Shown here: positions 1 through 8,414 of the stretch, in pieces
Layout: each line of letters opens with the position of its first letter
Numbering within the stretch: position 1 is the first letter of the stretch
Assembly (NCBI GenBank): GCA_049323895.1
Contig: JBMOKT010000025.1
Location: 1 to 64,000, forward strand
Source of the DNA: JBMOKT01 sp049323895
GTDB taxonomy: Bacteria; Bacillota; Peptococcia; Peptococcales; BICA1-8
DNA length: 64,000 nt
Direction of reading: 5' to 3'
Notes under the pieces: model-generated
Database searches by the model: none
Told to the model about the DNA's origin: nothing
What the model saw: the letters and a program-made list of their open reading frames with translations, nothing else
Translations under genes and position numbers: made by a program

Positions 1-242
1 TTGCCGCTTCTTATACCAGCCTTCAAGCAATTGGACAATCAAATCTTCTTTTTGCTTTTCGGTAAAGTTCTTAGGAAAAAAACGGTCAATTCGTTCACGC
101 TGGATATTGAATTTTTCCTTTTGGTTAAATTTTTCTTCCGTAAGAATGGAAAAGATGACATCAATATTGAGCCTGCCGTCCTGACTGAGCTTTTTCATCC
201 GTTGTGCCTGAACCAAAGACGGGGTGCAGTACTCTGACTGCA
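1..242 (-). pseudogene. ParB-like partition protein, C-terminal fragment (cut by window edge)
   Basis: Read on the minus strand from an ATG at 242, this frame is open to the window edge and gives about 80 residues, including FFPKNFTEKQKEDLIVQLLE. That tail resembles the C-terminal region of ParB N-terminal-domain proteins carried by clostridial conjugative elements; this is from memory of the family, not a search. The frame has a stop (TAA) just upstream of the ATG, and no ParB nuclease-like domain precedes it, so the N-terminal domain is missing or lies in another gene. The C-terminus lies outside the window. Together with the adjacent IS1182 element it suggests the decayed edge of an integrated mobile element. 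It could also be a short stand-alone protein of such an element. Confidence 0.5.
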
Positions 243-379
243 TGGTGTTTTATAGGTCTTGTTGTTCGTTTTCGGCTACACCTTACCCGTATCCCTTAAA
301 ACAACTGATATTTCTATTATACTACTCTTGCTTGCTTGGCAAATTCCAACTTCTTCTTAGAGGACAATTGAAAAGCAAG

Positions 380-2024
380 ACCGTCAGATTGTGTGAAAAT
401 TCATCCCATTCCTAATCAGGCAACTATTTTTTTTAATAAATAACAATATAAAATTTGAATACCAGTACCTAATCTAGTACCAGTGTCGCTTTCGCCCTTA
501 ATCTTCTTAATATTTCTTCAACTCCTAAAATATTAACAACCCTTAAGAAGTTATATGCTAGAAAAGACAGAGCCATTTCAGCGGTAACTGAAATCTTCTT
601 TCTAGTCAAGAAGTAATAAGCCCCCCAGTTTCGTTTAATGGTTCCGAAAGGGTGCTCTACTATCATTTGCCGAAGCTGATATTTTTCCATATTCATTTCC
701 GTCTGCAAGTCGATTGTATCTAGAAAATCTTGGTCAGCATGACGGCAGATTATTCTTCCCTTTTCATTTTTTGTACATCTTTCTTGGAATCCACAGTTTT
801 GGCAGGCTTCATAATTCCTATATTCATAACCGGCTATTTCACCTTTTCTTTTCCTTGCCTTTACATAATACAGTTCTTCTCCTGCTGGACATATATATAC
901 ATTTTTTTCTTTATCATAATTAAACCTATCGGAATAAAAGTCTCTATCTCCTGTTCCATTGGAATGTACTTGTTTTGTGACGTAAGGGGTTATTCCCTTA
1001 TCAACGCATTTCTTTAAATCTTCAGCTTTGTAGTAACCTTTATCTGCAAGAACCTCAAATTCTTTTCCACCAAAGAGTTTTTTTTGTCCTAAGAGCCATA
1101 TTATCAAGTTCACCTAAATCATTTGGCTTCTGAGTGACCTTAAAGTCTGCTATTAATTTGTGTTTGGCATCCACGGTAGTTTGAACGTTATAGCTGACAT
1201 CTACATTGTTATTATTATTGCTCATAAGTCTGGCATCAGGATCGACCGTTGATATTTCATTCTTGCCCGTTTCTTCTAATTCTTTTTTATATCCTTCGTA
1301 TTTTTGTTTTCGATTTCGCAGTTCGTGGAGCTTTTCTTTTATTTCTTCTGTATTTGGCTGGCGGTCGGAGGCTTCAGCTTGATCACGGGAATCCAACTCA
1401 TCAAGATAGTGTTCAATTCTTTCCTCTATATGCTTTAGATGTCTTTCTAATTTTTTTACACTATAGTTATTTCTCTTGGAATTGCTTGCACGAAATTTGG
1501 AGCCATCGATAGCTACCAGCTCTTTACCAAACAATTCCCAGTCATCACAAAGCTTTACAAAGTCTTTGAATACTTTTTTTATTGCTGTTTTGTTATCTTT
1601 CCTAAAATCTGCAATGGTTTTAAAGTCCGGTCGTAATTTCTTTAACAGCCAAATGACTTCTAAATTTCTTTGGGCTTCATGTTCAAGTCTGCGGGATGAG
1701 CGTATTCTATTTAGATAACCATAAAGGTATAACTTTAATATATCTTTTGGATTATATGGGGGTCTTCCCGTTGCGGCAGCTATTGCTTTTTTAAAACCAA
1801 GGACTTCAATATTAAGTATATTAATATATTCATCAATTACTCTAATTGGACTGTTTGGACTTATATATTCATCTATACTCTCTGGAAACAGTATTATTTG
1901 GTTTCTATCTTCGCCCTCGATATATCCCATAAATCCACCTCAATTTTTGTTAGACTATAGTTAAATTATATCATTTTTGTGGATTTATGTCAGAAAAAGG
2001 CGACTTTTCACACAGTCTGACGGT
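380..2024 (-). mobile_element. IS1182-family insertion sequence
   Basis: The element is bounded by imperfect 20-bp inverted repeats: accgtcagattgtgtgaaaa at 380-399 and its near complement at 2005-2024, with one mismatch. Between them lies a single transposase gene on the minus strand, broken by a frameshift. Total length is about 1.65 kb, normal for IS1182. I could not find a convincing direct target repeat at the two edges. The right end abuts the 3' end of a Y1 (REP-associated) transposase gene, and the left end lies in a short stretch whose minus-strand frame ends in a stop about 60 bp further on. Confidence 0.85.
469..1930 (-). pseudogene. IS1182-family transposase, frameshifted
   Basis: Two overlapping minus-strand frames (1055-1930 and 469-1113) together make a full IS1182 transposase of about 480 residues. 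The first part has the N-terminal domain with the motif IAAATGRPPYNPKDILKLYL and a DDE region with VAIDGSKF; the second has VLADKGYY, a zinc-like cysteine group (CQNCGFQERC) and the C-terminal HPFGTIKRNWG motif. The break is at a run of eight A (minus strand, 1078-1085). With seven A the reading would pass directly from ALRTKK to LFGGKEF, so a one-base insertion in the homopolymer is the simplest explanation. Transcriptional slippage on the A-run could still restore some full-length protein. The start ATG at 1930 has a GAGGTGGA ribosome site. Confidence 0.85.
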
Positions 2025-2057
2025 TCTTTTTGTTAGTATTGTATATTGCATTAAGAC

Positions 2058-2613
2058 TTACCCCGTTATTTCTGATATCTTACGATAGGAAAGACCCGTT
2101 TCTTCTAGCAGCCTCATTATTATTTCATCGTAATTTTTAAGTTGTCCTTTAACAATTATACCTTTCTCCTCACAGTATCTCTGAATAATTTGCTCTGCTC
2201 TTTTTTCCCTTCTTTTTTTGGTTTCTTCTTTTATTTCCAAATAGCTTGTTTGATCTTCAAGTTCATAAATCAATAAAATTTCTTTCCGACATAAAATGTT
2301 TCATTATCTCTTCTTTGGTCATATTATCTATCAGTAGTTGTTTATACCTCTGATTGTAAAACATAGCATAGGTTAAGTTAATCTTTTTCATAACGTTAAT
2401 AAGAACATGCCTTTCTGCAACAATCATTAGATGAATATGATTATCCATGACAGTATGCGATTATCCTACATGACTCATCTAACGTTTTTTCTTTAATAAT
2501 TTTTACTATTTTTTCTTTCTCTCTATCCTATCAAATATTTTCTCTTTATTGATGCCTCGGGTCATTATGTGGTAATACCCAATTTCGCTTTCTGTTCTTG
2601 CCTGCCTTGCCAT
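2058..2613 (-). pseudogene. REP-associated tyrosine (Y1) transposase, degraded
   Basis: From an ATG at 2613 the minus strand reads MARQARTESEIGYYHIMTRG, the typical start of Y1/IS200-like REP-associated transposases. It hits a stop at an A-run about 36 codons in. A second piece in another frame contains DNHIHLMIVAE, the HUH metal motif (HIH). The central part with the usual VFQDRYKSE block is missing, which points to an internal deletion. A third piece (2058-2273) is the helical C-terminus ending LSYRKISEITG. A further frame change continues GVSLNAIYN up to the edge of the IS1182 inverted repeat. Several independent lesions make this a pseudogene. These enzymes mobilise short palindromic REP sequences; possible REP copies are noted at 44956 and 45795. 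Confidence 0.75.
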
Positions 2614-2743
2614 GCAATAATCACCTCTCATCTGGAGGTTTTTGACATCCGGAAATCGGCCAATATAAGAGTAATAGGCTGCACATTTAGGAAGAACCAG
2701 GCTAAATACGGTAAATTATTTTATTTTGGAAGACGTGGGGACG

Positions 2744-3373
2744 TTAACTCCCTTCATTCTCTATAGACATCATAAGGAAACCACAGAAAGCTGCATTTTC
2801 ATACTGCAGTGAGACATCAACTTCCTTTTTTATTTTATTTATCTGTTCCCGATAAGCCCAATAAAATTCAAAAGTTGGCTTAGGGCTGTATTTGAGTCCC
2901 TCCAATTCAAAGTACTCAATAACACCTTTAACCGTTGTAGGTTTAATAAAAACTTCCACATTCGGTCTGTAATAGGCAGGACACACTGTTAACAATGGCC
3001 ATTTAGCCAGTTTGTATTCACTAAGCAAATCAGTCATCAGCTTAAAGCCAGTTTCCTGATTCCCGTGTAAGAATTCCTCTAAGCCACGGGATAGTATACC
3101 TTTTTCCATATCACTGATGGCATTGATAAAATCACGAAATTTAGGCTTTTCAAAAACCGAAACCATAGAAGACTGACTGACAATCTTGCTCATGGAATCA
3201 ACTAATTTAATTGGGTTTTGGAAATTGGCAATTGGGAAACTATCCTGTGCTAATTTGTTCATTTTCTCTAATTTGTGCTTTTTTGCAATTTCAAGCATCA
3301 AAGGATTAGAAAAGCCGCCGGGATACCGCATTAAAAATCTTGTCTCAGCTTCCTTCAGTTTTGCCTTGTTCAA
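2744..3373 (-). CDS. Hypothetical protein, 209 aa
   Basis: I do not recognise this protein. It is a complete soluble protein with no signal peptide or membrane segment and a mixed helix-rich composition. It has a cluster of aromatics near the C-terminus (FEFYWAYREQI) and two cysteines far apart. The TTG at 3373 is preferred as start because GGTGGAG lies eight bases upstream of it; a frame-open TTG at 3394 lacks such a site. Codon use matches the neighbours. It stands alone between transposase debris and a bidirectional terminator, so it may be a single-gene transcript. No function can be given from the sequence alone. Confidence 0.6.
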   Translation of the reverse strand: MNKAKLKEAETRFLMRYPGGFSNPLMLEIAKKHKLEKMNKLAQDSFPIANFQNPIKLVDSMSKIVSQSSMVSVFEKPKFRDFINAISDMEKGILSRGLEEFLHGNQETGFKLMTDLLSEYKLAKWPLLTVCPAYYRPNVEVFIKPTTVKGVIEYFELEGLKYSPKPTFEFYWAYREQINKIKKEVDVSLQYENAAFCGFLMMSIENEGS

Positions 3374-3436
3374 GATTACATCTCCACCTTTCAAATCGTT
3401 TTAAAGATCTGTAAACACAGACAGCTACATCCCACG

Positions 3437-3475
3437 CTCAAAAAATACCCCCCAAACCTGGTCTGGGAGGTATTT
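3437..3475. terminator. Bidirectional intrinsic terminator
   Basis: A hairpin with arms AAAAATACCcCCC and GGGaGGTATTTTT, T-rich on both strands, lies between the hypothetical gene and the glyoxalase-like gene. It would end transcription of the glyoxalase-like gene on the minus strand. Confidence 0.75.
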
Positions 3476-3478
3476 TTC

Positions 3479-3847
3479 CTATCTTGTCGGTACTATTTCC
3501 AACCAATATCCATCTGGGTCCATAATGAAATAAATGCCCATTTGCTTATTTTCATAACAGATGCATCCCATCTTCTCGTGTAATGAATGTGCTTCTTCGA
3601 ATTTATCTGTTCTAAAGGCTAAATGAAATTCGCAATCACCTAAATTATATGGTCTATCCCAGTCCCTTAACCATGTAAGTTCTAATTCAAAATCCGTAGT
3701 ATCATTACCAAGGTAAACTATAATGAAAGAACCGTCTTCAGCAGTTTTTCTCCTTTTTTCAGTAAGTCCTAATGCATCCCGATAAAATTCCAGTGACTTT
3801 TCAAGATTTCTAACATTATAGTTTTCATGTACCATTTTAAATTTCAT
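3479..3847 (-). CDS. Glyoxalase I-like VOC-family protein
   Basis: This is a 122-residue VOC-superfamily protein of the lactoylglutathione-lyase (GloA) type. It starts MKFKMVHENYNVRNLEKSLE with the metal-ligand His near residue 7, followed by FYRDALGL, an acidic strand (DFELELTW), FHLAF with the second His, and the terminal DPDGYWLEIVP with the C-terminal Glu ligand. All four expected metal ligands can be seen. The length is normal for a single-chain two-module glyoxalase. The physiological substrate (methylglyoxal adduct or another compound) is not shown by the sequence. It lies 20 bases downstream of a metallo-beta-lactamase-fold gene on the same strand and could be co-transcribed with it. 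Confidence 0.8.
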   Translation of the reverse strand: MKFKMVHENYNVRNLEKSLEFYRDALGLTEKRRKTAEDGSFIIVYLGNDTTDFELELTWLRDWDRPYNLGDCEFHLAFRTDKFEEAHSLHEKMGCICYENKQMGIYFIMDPDGYWLEIVPTR

Positions 3848-3866
3848 TATGTTTATCCTCCTTAAT

Positions 3867-4604
3867 TTAAATTTCTATATGCCACTTTTGTCCATCCTGA
3901 TAGATGTCCATTATTTGCCCATGATTTATATTCATCATTTTTTCCTGCTTAAATTGCTGAATAATATCTGGGTTTCCCCAAAAATGCATGGGAAATACAT
4001 ATCTGACTTGTGCAGTTTTCAGAAGCTTATCCATCCCCAGATAATACCATTCTTCCTGCCGCGGGTCCAATGGTACAAATGCTATGTCAATTGGCAGGTC
4101 TTTTAAAGCATCTATCTCCTTATTAAACATTGCTGTCATATTATTGTTATATTCTTTCGTCTCTCCTTTCCATACCCACAAGTTAAGGTCACCTGCATGA
4201 TAAATGGTTTTCCCTTGATATTGCAACAGAAAAGCAACTCCGCAATCGGTAGAGTTAAGGGTTTTAAGTATTATTTTGTTTTTATTGTTATCCTGCATTT
4301 CATATTCCTCGGCTGGCTTAACGGATATTATTTTATTAAGAATCTCCTCTCTAATAGCTGTCCTTCGGCAATATTCTTTAGTCACCCTAATATCGGATGA
4401 CAGTACATACTCAATATCAGGATACTTGTTATATAATTCATAAATTACCGGATTAAAATGATCCTGATGCTCATGACTTGCAAATATAAATATTTTTTTC
4501 CTGGTATCCATTTCAGGTATGTCACCTTTATAATAATCAAATAACCAATAACATGTATCCCACCCTATTAAGAACCCGCTGTGACCTATATATGTAATGT
4601 CCAT
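3867..4604 (-). CDS. MBL-fold metallo-hydrolase, UlaG-like
   Basis: A 245-residue protein of the metallo-beta-lactamase fold. It opens with ITYIGHSGFLIGW, typical of the UlaG/YtkL-type L-ascorbate-6-phosphate lactonase-like branch. It has the metal motif SHEHQDHF (HxHxDH), then HAGDLNLW and PMHFWG as later metal ligands. The family is usually cytosolic and hydrolyses lactones, phosphodiesters or unknown metabolites; the substrate here is unknown. No ascorbate-utilisation genes are nearby, so a true ulaG role is unlikely. The gap to the downstream glyoxalase-like gene is 19 bases, which suggests a two-gene transcript. Confidence 0.8.
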   Translation of the reverse strand: MDITYIGHSGFLIGWDTCYWLFDYYKGDIPEMDTRKKIFIFASHEHQDHFNPVIYELYNKYPDIEYVLSSDIRVTKEYCRRTAIREEILNKIISVKPAEEYEMQDNNKNKIILKTLNSTDCGVAFLLQYQGKTIYHAGDLNLWVWKGETKEYNNNMTAMFNKEIDALKDLPIDIAFVPLDPRQEEWYYLGMDKLLKTAQVRYVFPMHFWGNPDIIQQFKQEKMMNINHGQIMDIYQDGQKWHIEI

Positions 4605-4632
4605 AATATCATTCTCAACTTTCTTCTTTTTA

Positions 4633-5328
4633 TTATTTTATGCAGTCTGCTACTGCCATCATACGCCTTGCTGCATTTATCCCCAATACATACGCTCCTG
4701 CAGTATCTAGAAACATAGAAATTGAACTGTCAAAAAGAATATTGCCCTTTGGAGGAAACTCGTCGTCCCCTTCCCAAATAAGAAAAGCTAAGGGTATTTT
4801 AGGGAAAGGGTTGATAACGCCACCGTAATCACCCATCCTTGCCTCACTGCCACCCAGCTCCTTTATAACATTGAGAAATAAGTCCTTTTTGCCATTAAAG
4901 GTCTTTACCAAAGGATTGATTGCATCATTAATGAATGGTCCATGGTGATGCGACCCTTCCGGTAGCTGTAAAAAATTAACCCACTGCCCTCTAGGTGAGA
5001 TGCCGCTAGCCTGTGTAAGATACATTAGAATTAAGGTTTGGTCACTAACTAGAATAGTGTTGCCTGAATAATCGGTAGAAATATGAAAATCGGGGGAATT
5101 ATCGCACTCGGCAAAGCTAATCTGACCGTCAGGAAACGTTATGTAATAATCTTTGTTCAAATATCTTAACGTAAATATTCCAATTTGCTCTCTAGAACTA
5201 AGAGATGCATCGGATTTAGTAGTTTTTTGGTATTTGGCACCACTGCAATCAGCCATCCGCAGTGGGTTACCTTTACCAAACTCTTCTCTTATTTTCGCAA
5301 GTGCACTAAGATAATTATTCTCACTCAT
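4633..5328 (-). CDS. DUF3786 domain protein
   Basis: A 231-residue protein carrying the DUF3786 signature near its C-terminus: IPLAFLIWEGDDEFPPKG followed by ILFDSSISMFLDTAG. The family occurs in strict anaerobes (clostridia, sulfate reducers, methanogens) and has no established function to my knowledge; a role with corrinoid or Fe-S proteins has been suggested by context elsewhere, but nothing here shows it. The start ATG has a GAGGTGG ribosome site. It lies 28 bases upstream of the MBL-fold gene on the same strand, so the DUF3786, MBL and glyoxalase-like genes may form one small operon. Confidence 0.75.
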   Translation of the reverse strand: MSENNYLSALAKIREEFGKGNPLRMADCSGAKYQKTTKSDASLSSREQIGIFTLRYLNKDYYITFPDGQISFAECDNSPDFHISTDYSGNTILVSDQTLILMYLTQASGISPRGQWVNFLQLPEGSHHHGPFINDAINPLVKTFNGKKDLFLNVIKELGGSEARMGDYGGVINPFPKIPLAFLIWEGDDEFPPKGNILFDSSISMFLDTAGAYVLGINAARRMMAVADCIK

Positions 5329-5377
5329 AAGTCAACCACCTCGTATATATTCTACCACAGTTATAATATCGCTGGTC

Positions 5378-5406
5378 AAAGATTCGTAAGGTGATCAAAA
5401 CGTTTT
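5378..5406. repeat. Dispersed short repeat, copy 1
   Basis: The stretch AAGATTCGTAAGGTGATCAA followed by AACGTTTTT recurs with small changes at 45123-45153 (GGATTCGTAAGGGCGATCAA). Both copies are intergenic. See the matching finding. Confidence 0.5.
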
Positions 5407-5464
5407 TCCACTCCGCCTTTCAAATATGGCAAATTTTCAATTTAGGCACAATAGTTGAGCTTTT

Positions 5465-5498
5465 ACAAAAACTAAACCTCCAGTAAAATCTGGAGGCG
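5465..5498 (-). terminator. Intrinsic terminator after the PAP2 gene
   Basis: On the minus strand the perfect stem CCTCCAG/CTGGAGG with a six-base loop is followed by TTTAGTTTTTG. It lies just past the stop of the PAP2 gene at 5511. Confidence 0.8.
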
Positions 5499-5510
5499 AT
5501 AATGTTTGAC

Positions 5511-6032
5511 TCAGGCCATAAATACAGCTGTAGCTATCCCTAAGATTGCACCGACTATAATATCTGTAGGGTAGTGCATACCTAAATATACTCGTGAAAC
5601 TGCTACCAAGAAGGCAAATAAAAAAAACAGGATGGATAATGTCGGTAGTATAGTTGAAAAGACTGTTGCGGTACAAAAGGCAGCCGTTGAATGTCCGGAT
5701 GGAAATGAGGCATCTTTATAGAGTTTTGGACCGGTATAAACATTCTGCAAAGCCTGGTATGGTCTGCGCCTGGGCAAAAACTTTTTGCACAGTTGAACTA
5801 TAAGATGGCTTATTAAGAGACTTGCAGCAAGATGAACACCTAATTTATGCCAGAAAGAGTTTTTGCTTGCCAATAAGATTACAGACAGAGTTATAGACCA
5901 AATAGCCCCCCCGAAATTTGTTATGATAGGCATTAAGAGATCGGTAGCCAGGCACTTCCATGATCGATTAAGAATGAAAAAAGTAGTGATATCTCCATCT
6001 TGAATCCAGTTAGTCACTCTCTGCATTTTCAC
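5511..6032 (-). CDS. PAP2-family phosphatase, undecaprenyl-pyrophosphatase type
   Basis: A 173-residue membrane protein with the three PAP2 phosphatase motifs: KKFLPRRRP (K-x6-RP), FPSGHS (PSGH) and SRVYLGMHYPTD (SR-x5-H-x3-D). About four to five hydrophobic segments place the active site at the outer membrane face. Size and motif spacing fit BcrC/YbjG-like undecaprenyl-diphosphate phosphatases, which recycle the lipid carrier for cell-wall and polysaccharide synthesis. Other lipid phosphatases of this fold are possible. It sits next to ugd, galU and a GT4 glycosyltransferase, which agrees with an envelope role, but the 120-base gap to ugd suggests its own promoter. It has its own terminator. 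Confidence 0.82.
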   Translation of the reverse strand: MKMQRVTNWIQDGDITTFFILNRSWKCLATDLLMPIITNFGGAIWSITLSVILLASKNSFWHKLGVHLAASLLISHLIVQLCKKFLPRRRPYQALQNVYTGPKLYKDASFPSGHSTAAFCTATVFSTILPTLSILFFLFAFLVAVSRVYLGMHYPTDIIVGAILGIATAVFMA

Positions 6033-6152
6033 ACACTCCTCTCTTATTGCATTTTACCAAACAAATATTAATGATGGATGAATTAAGGATTAAGCTTTTG
6101 TAAAAAGCAAAATAATGACTAACATCCTCTTTTTTAAAGATTTCTTTATTAT

Positions 6153-7478
6153 TTACACAGTCTGCCGCCCAATGTCACATATATTAGGACGACCAATGGA
6201 ACAGTAGATTAATCCTTGATTCCTTATTTGTTCCGGTGCAAAAATATTTCGACCATCCACCAGGACCGGGTTTTTCAAAAGTTCTTTGACCCTTGCCAGG
6301 TTCATCTGCCTGATTTGCATCCACTCTGTAAGAATCAGTGCTCCGTCACAGCCTGATAAGGTAGCATACAGGTCAGAAGATAACGATAAATGGGCAAAAA
6401 AACTTTCACTTTTGATCGCCTCAGCCATCGGATCATAAACCTTTATGAGAGCCCCTTTCTGCAAAAGGCTTGAGATTACGTTTCGGGAAGGAGCACTGCG
6501 AGTATCATCGGTATCAGGTTTGAATGCCACCCCAAGCACAGCAATAGTCCTTCCCTCCAGATTACCAAAGATATCTTGTAGTTTTTCTATTACCCGCTGC
6601 TTTTGAAGTTCATTTGCCTTGATAACTTCCTCCAGGATAGAAAAGGGTTGTCCAACCTCCCTGGCCAGACTGGAAAGTGCTCGGGTATCCTTGGGTAAGC
6701 AAGAACCTCCGTAACCCACCCCGGCCTGCAAGAAAGCAGGTCCTATTCTGCTGTCCAAACCCATGCCCTGTGCTACTATGCTTACATCGGCACCCACTTT
6801 TTCACAGATATTGGCAATCTGGTTTATAAATGTTAGCTTCGTGGCTAAAAAAGCGTTGGAGGCATATTTAATCATCTCAGAGGTAGCCGGGTCTGTTAGT
6901 ACAATATTCTCCGTTAAATTCCGGTACAAATCCTGCAAGATTTCGGCAGCCTGGCGGTCATCGGTACCAATTACTGCCCTGTCCATATGGAAAAAGTCAG
7001 ATACAGCGCTTCCCTCCCGTAGAAACTCCGGGTTTGAGGCCATTGCGAAGGGCACATCTGCGCTATTCTGACCGGCAATAACTTTTTTTAAGATATTGGT
7101 AGTCCCCACCGGGACCGTACTCTTTATTACAATTATTTTATATTCATTCAGGGCACTCCCTATGGCTGAAGCAGCCTCCAGTACATAAGTCAAATCTGCC
7201 GTACCATCGGCATTTGCAGGGGTACCCACAGATATGAATACTACTTGTGCATCCTTAACACCGTCATCCAAATCGATACTGAATCTGATATTGCCAATTT
7301 GCAGATTCTCTCGCAGCAGGTCTTTAAGTTCAGGTTCATAAATAGGTATCCTGCCCTTTTGTAAATCGGAAATCTTATGTTCATCCTTATCAATACAGAT
7401 TACCTTGTGTCCCAGTTGAGCAAAACATACTCCAGTCACCAGCCCTACATAACCGGTGCCGATAATGCAGATATTCAT
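6153..7478 (-). CDS. ugd: UDP-glucose 6-dehydrogenase
   Basis: A 441-residue enzyme that oxidises UDP-glucose to UDP-glucuronate with two NAD+. The Rossmann start MNICIIGTGYVGLVTG, the central helix NAFLATKLTFINQI and the catalytic cysteine loop YGGSCLPKDTRAL are all visible, followed by the second nucleotide-binding domain (AVLGVAFKPDTDDTRSAPS). The start at 7478 is chosen because GGAGG lies just upstream and the ATG overlaps the galU stop as ATGA. Translation coupling with galU fits a pathway pair, since GalU makes the UDP-glucose it uses. The product probably feeds the neighbouring GT4 enzyme for a glucuronyl lipid or surface polymer; that last step is inference. Confidence 0.93.
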   Translation of the reverse strand: MNICIIGTGYVGLVTGVCFAQLGHKVICIDKDEHKISDLQKGRIPIYEPELKDLLRENLQIGNIRFSIDLDDGVKDAQVVFISVGTPANADGTADLTYVLEAASAIGSALNEYKIIVIKSTVPVGTTNILKKVIAGQNSADVPFAMASNPEFLREGSAVSDFFHMDRAVIGTDDRQAAEILQDLYRNLTENIVLTDPATSEMIKYASNAFLATKLTFINQIANICEKVGADVSIVAQGMGLDSRIGPAFLQAGVGYGGSCLPKDTRALSSLAREVGQPFSILEEVIKANELQKQRVIEKLQDIFGNLEGRTIAVLGVAFKPDTDDTRSAPSRNVISSLLQKGALIKVYDPMAEAIKSESFFAHLSLSSDLYATLSGCDGALILTEWMQIRQMNLARVKELLKNPVLVDGRNIFAPEQIRNQGLIYCSIGRPNICDIGRQTV

Positions 7479-8386
7479 TTGACTTCCTCCGTTTGTTTTC
7501 CATAATGTTGAGAGCAAATTGAAAACATGAACTCCAGCAGTTCATCATGCATATCGCTTCGGGAAAGGGCAAATTCCAAATTGGCTTTGACAAAACCGAG
7601 CTTGTCTCCCACATCATACCTCTTACCTCGGAAACAATACCCCAATACCGCTTGCTGCTTGCAAAGATCCTGCAAAGCATCCGTAAGCTGGATTTCTCCC
7701 CCTGACCCTGGTCCAAGCCCCTCTAGAAAATGAAATATTTCAGGGCGCAGAACATAGCGCCCCATAATCGCTAGGTTGGAGGGAGCGTTATTGAATAGAG
7801 GCTTTTCGATAAATTCTCCAATATTAAAAAGCCCTGTTTCAATTTCCCGATCAGGACGTATAATACCGTATTTTTCAACTTGCCAATCCGGCACCGCTTG
7901 GATACCCACTACAGTGGTATGATACCGTTCAAAAACATCCAGAAGCTGTCCAAGACAAGGCTCATTTCCTGTAACTATGTCATCCCCTAGAAGCACAGCA
8001 AAGGGTTCATCCCCAATGAATTTACGCGCGCAGTAAATGGCATGCCCCAAGCCTAAGGCTTCTTTCTGGCGTATATAGTGAATGTTTACCGAGGATAGAG
8101 CCTCCTCAGACTGTTTTAATAGCGACTCTTTCCCCTGGGACTTTAATACTTCTTCCAGTTCATAGGCCTTGTCAAAATGATCTTCAATGGCCCGCTTACC
8201 CCGCCCTGTAACTACGATAATATCCTCAATTCCTGATGCCACCGCTTCCTCGACAATATACTGGATAGTAGGCTTATCAACGATAGGCAGCATTTCTTTG
8301 GGCTGGGCCTTGGTGGCGGGTAAAAAACGTGTTCCTAAACCGGCTGCAGGTAAAACAGCTTTGCGTACCTGTTTTGTCAAATACAT
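7475..8386 (-). CDS. galU: UTP-glucose-1-phosphate uridylyltransferase
   Basis: A 303-residue GalU/GtaB protein. It has the nucleotidyltransferase signature PAAGLGTRFLPATKAQPKEM near residue 14, the following IVDKPTIQYIVEEA, the GLGHAIYCAR segment and the VLLGDDI metal-binding acidic motif. It makes UDP-glucose from glucose-1-phosphate and UTP in the cytosol. Length is normal for the family. It overlaps ugd by four bases downstream and starts 28 bases after the GT4 gene, so the three genes form a compact GT4-galU-ugd operon. Confidence 0.93.
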   Translation of the reverse strand: MYLTKQVRKAVLPAAGLGTRFLPATKAQPKEMLPIVDKPTIQYIVEEAVASGIEDIIVVTGRGKRAIEDHFDKAYELEEVLKSQGKESLLKQSEEALSSVNIHYIRQKEALGLGHAIYCARKFIGDEPFAVLLGDDIVTGNEPCLGQLLDVFERYHTTVVGIQAVPDWQVEKYGIIRPDREIETGLFNIGEFIEKPLFNNAPSNLAIMGRYVLRPEIFHFLEGLGPGSGGEIQLTDALQDLCKQQAVLGYCFRGKRYDVGDKLGFVKANLEFALSRSDMHDELLEFMFSICSQHYGKQTEEVK

Positions 8387-8414
8387 AACCCCCTTCCAGT
8401 ATCATTATCCGACT

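Noticed and set aside
1055..1113. Programmed -1 frameshift in the IS1182 transposase
   Set aside because: The second frame is reached by +1 (or loss of one A), not -1, and IS1182 normally has a single frame, so a homopolymer insertion is simpler.
6763..7071. Plus-strand frame of 102 codons inside ugd
   Set aside because: It is the antisense shadow of a clear ugd gene and has no ribosome site or protein-like features.
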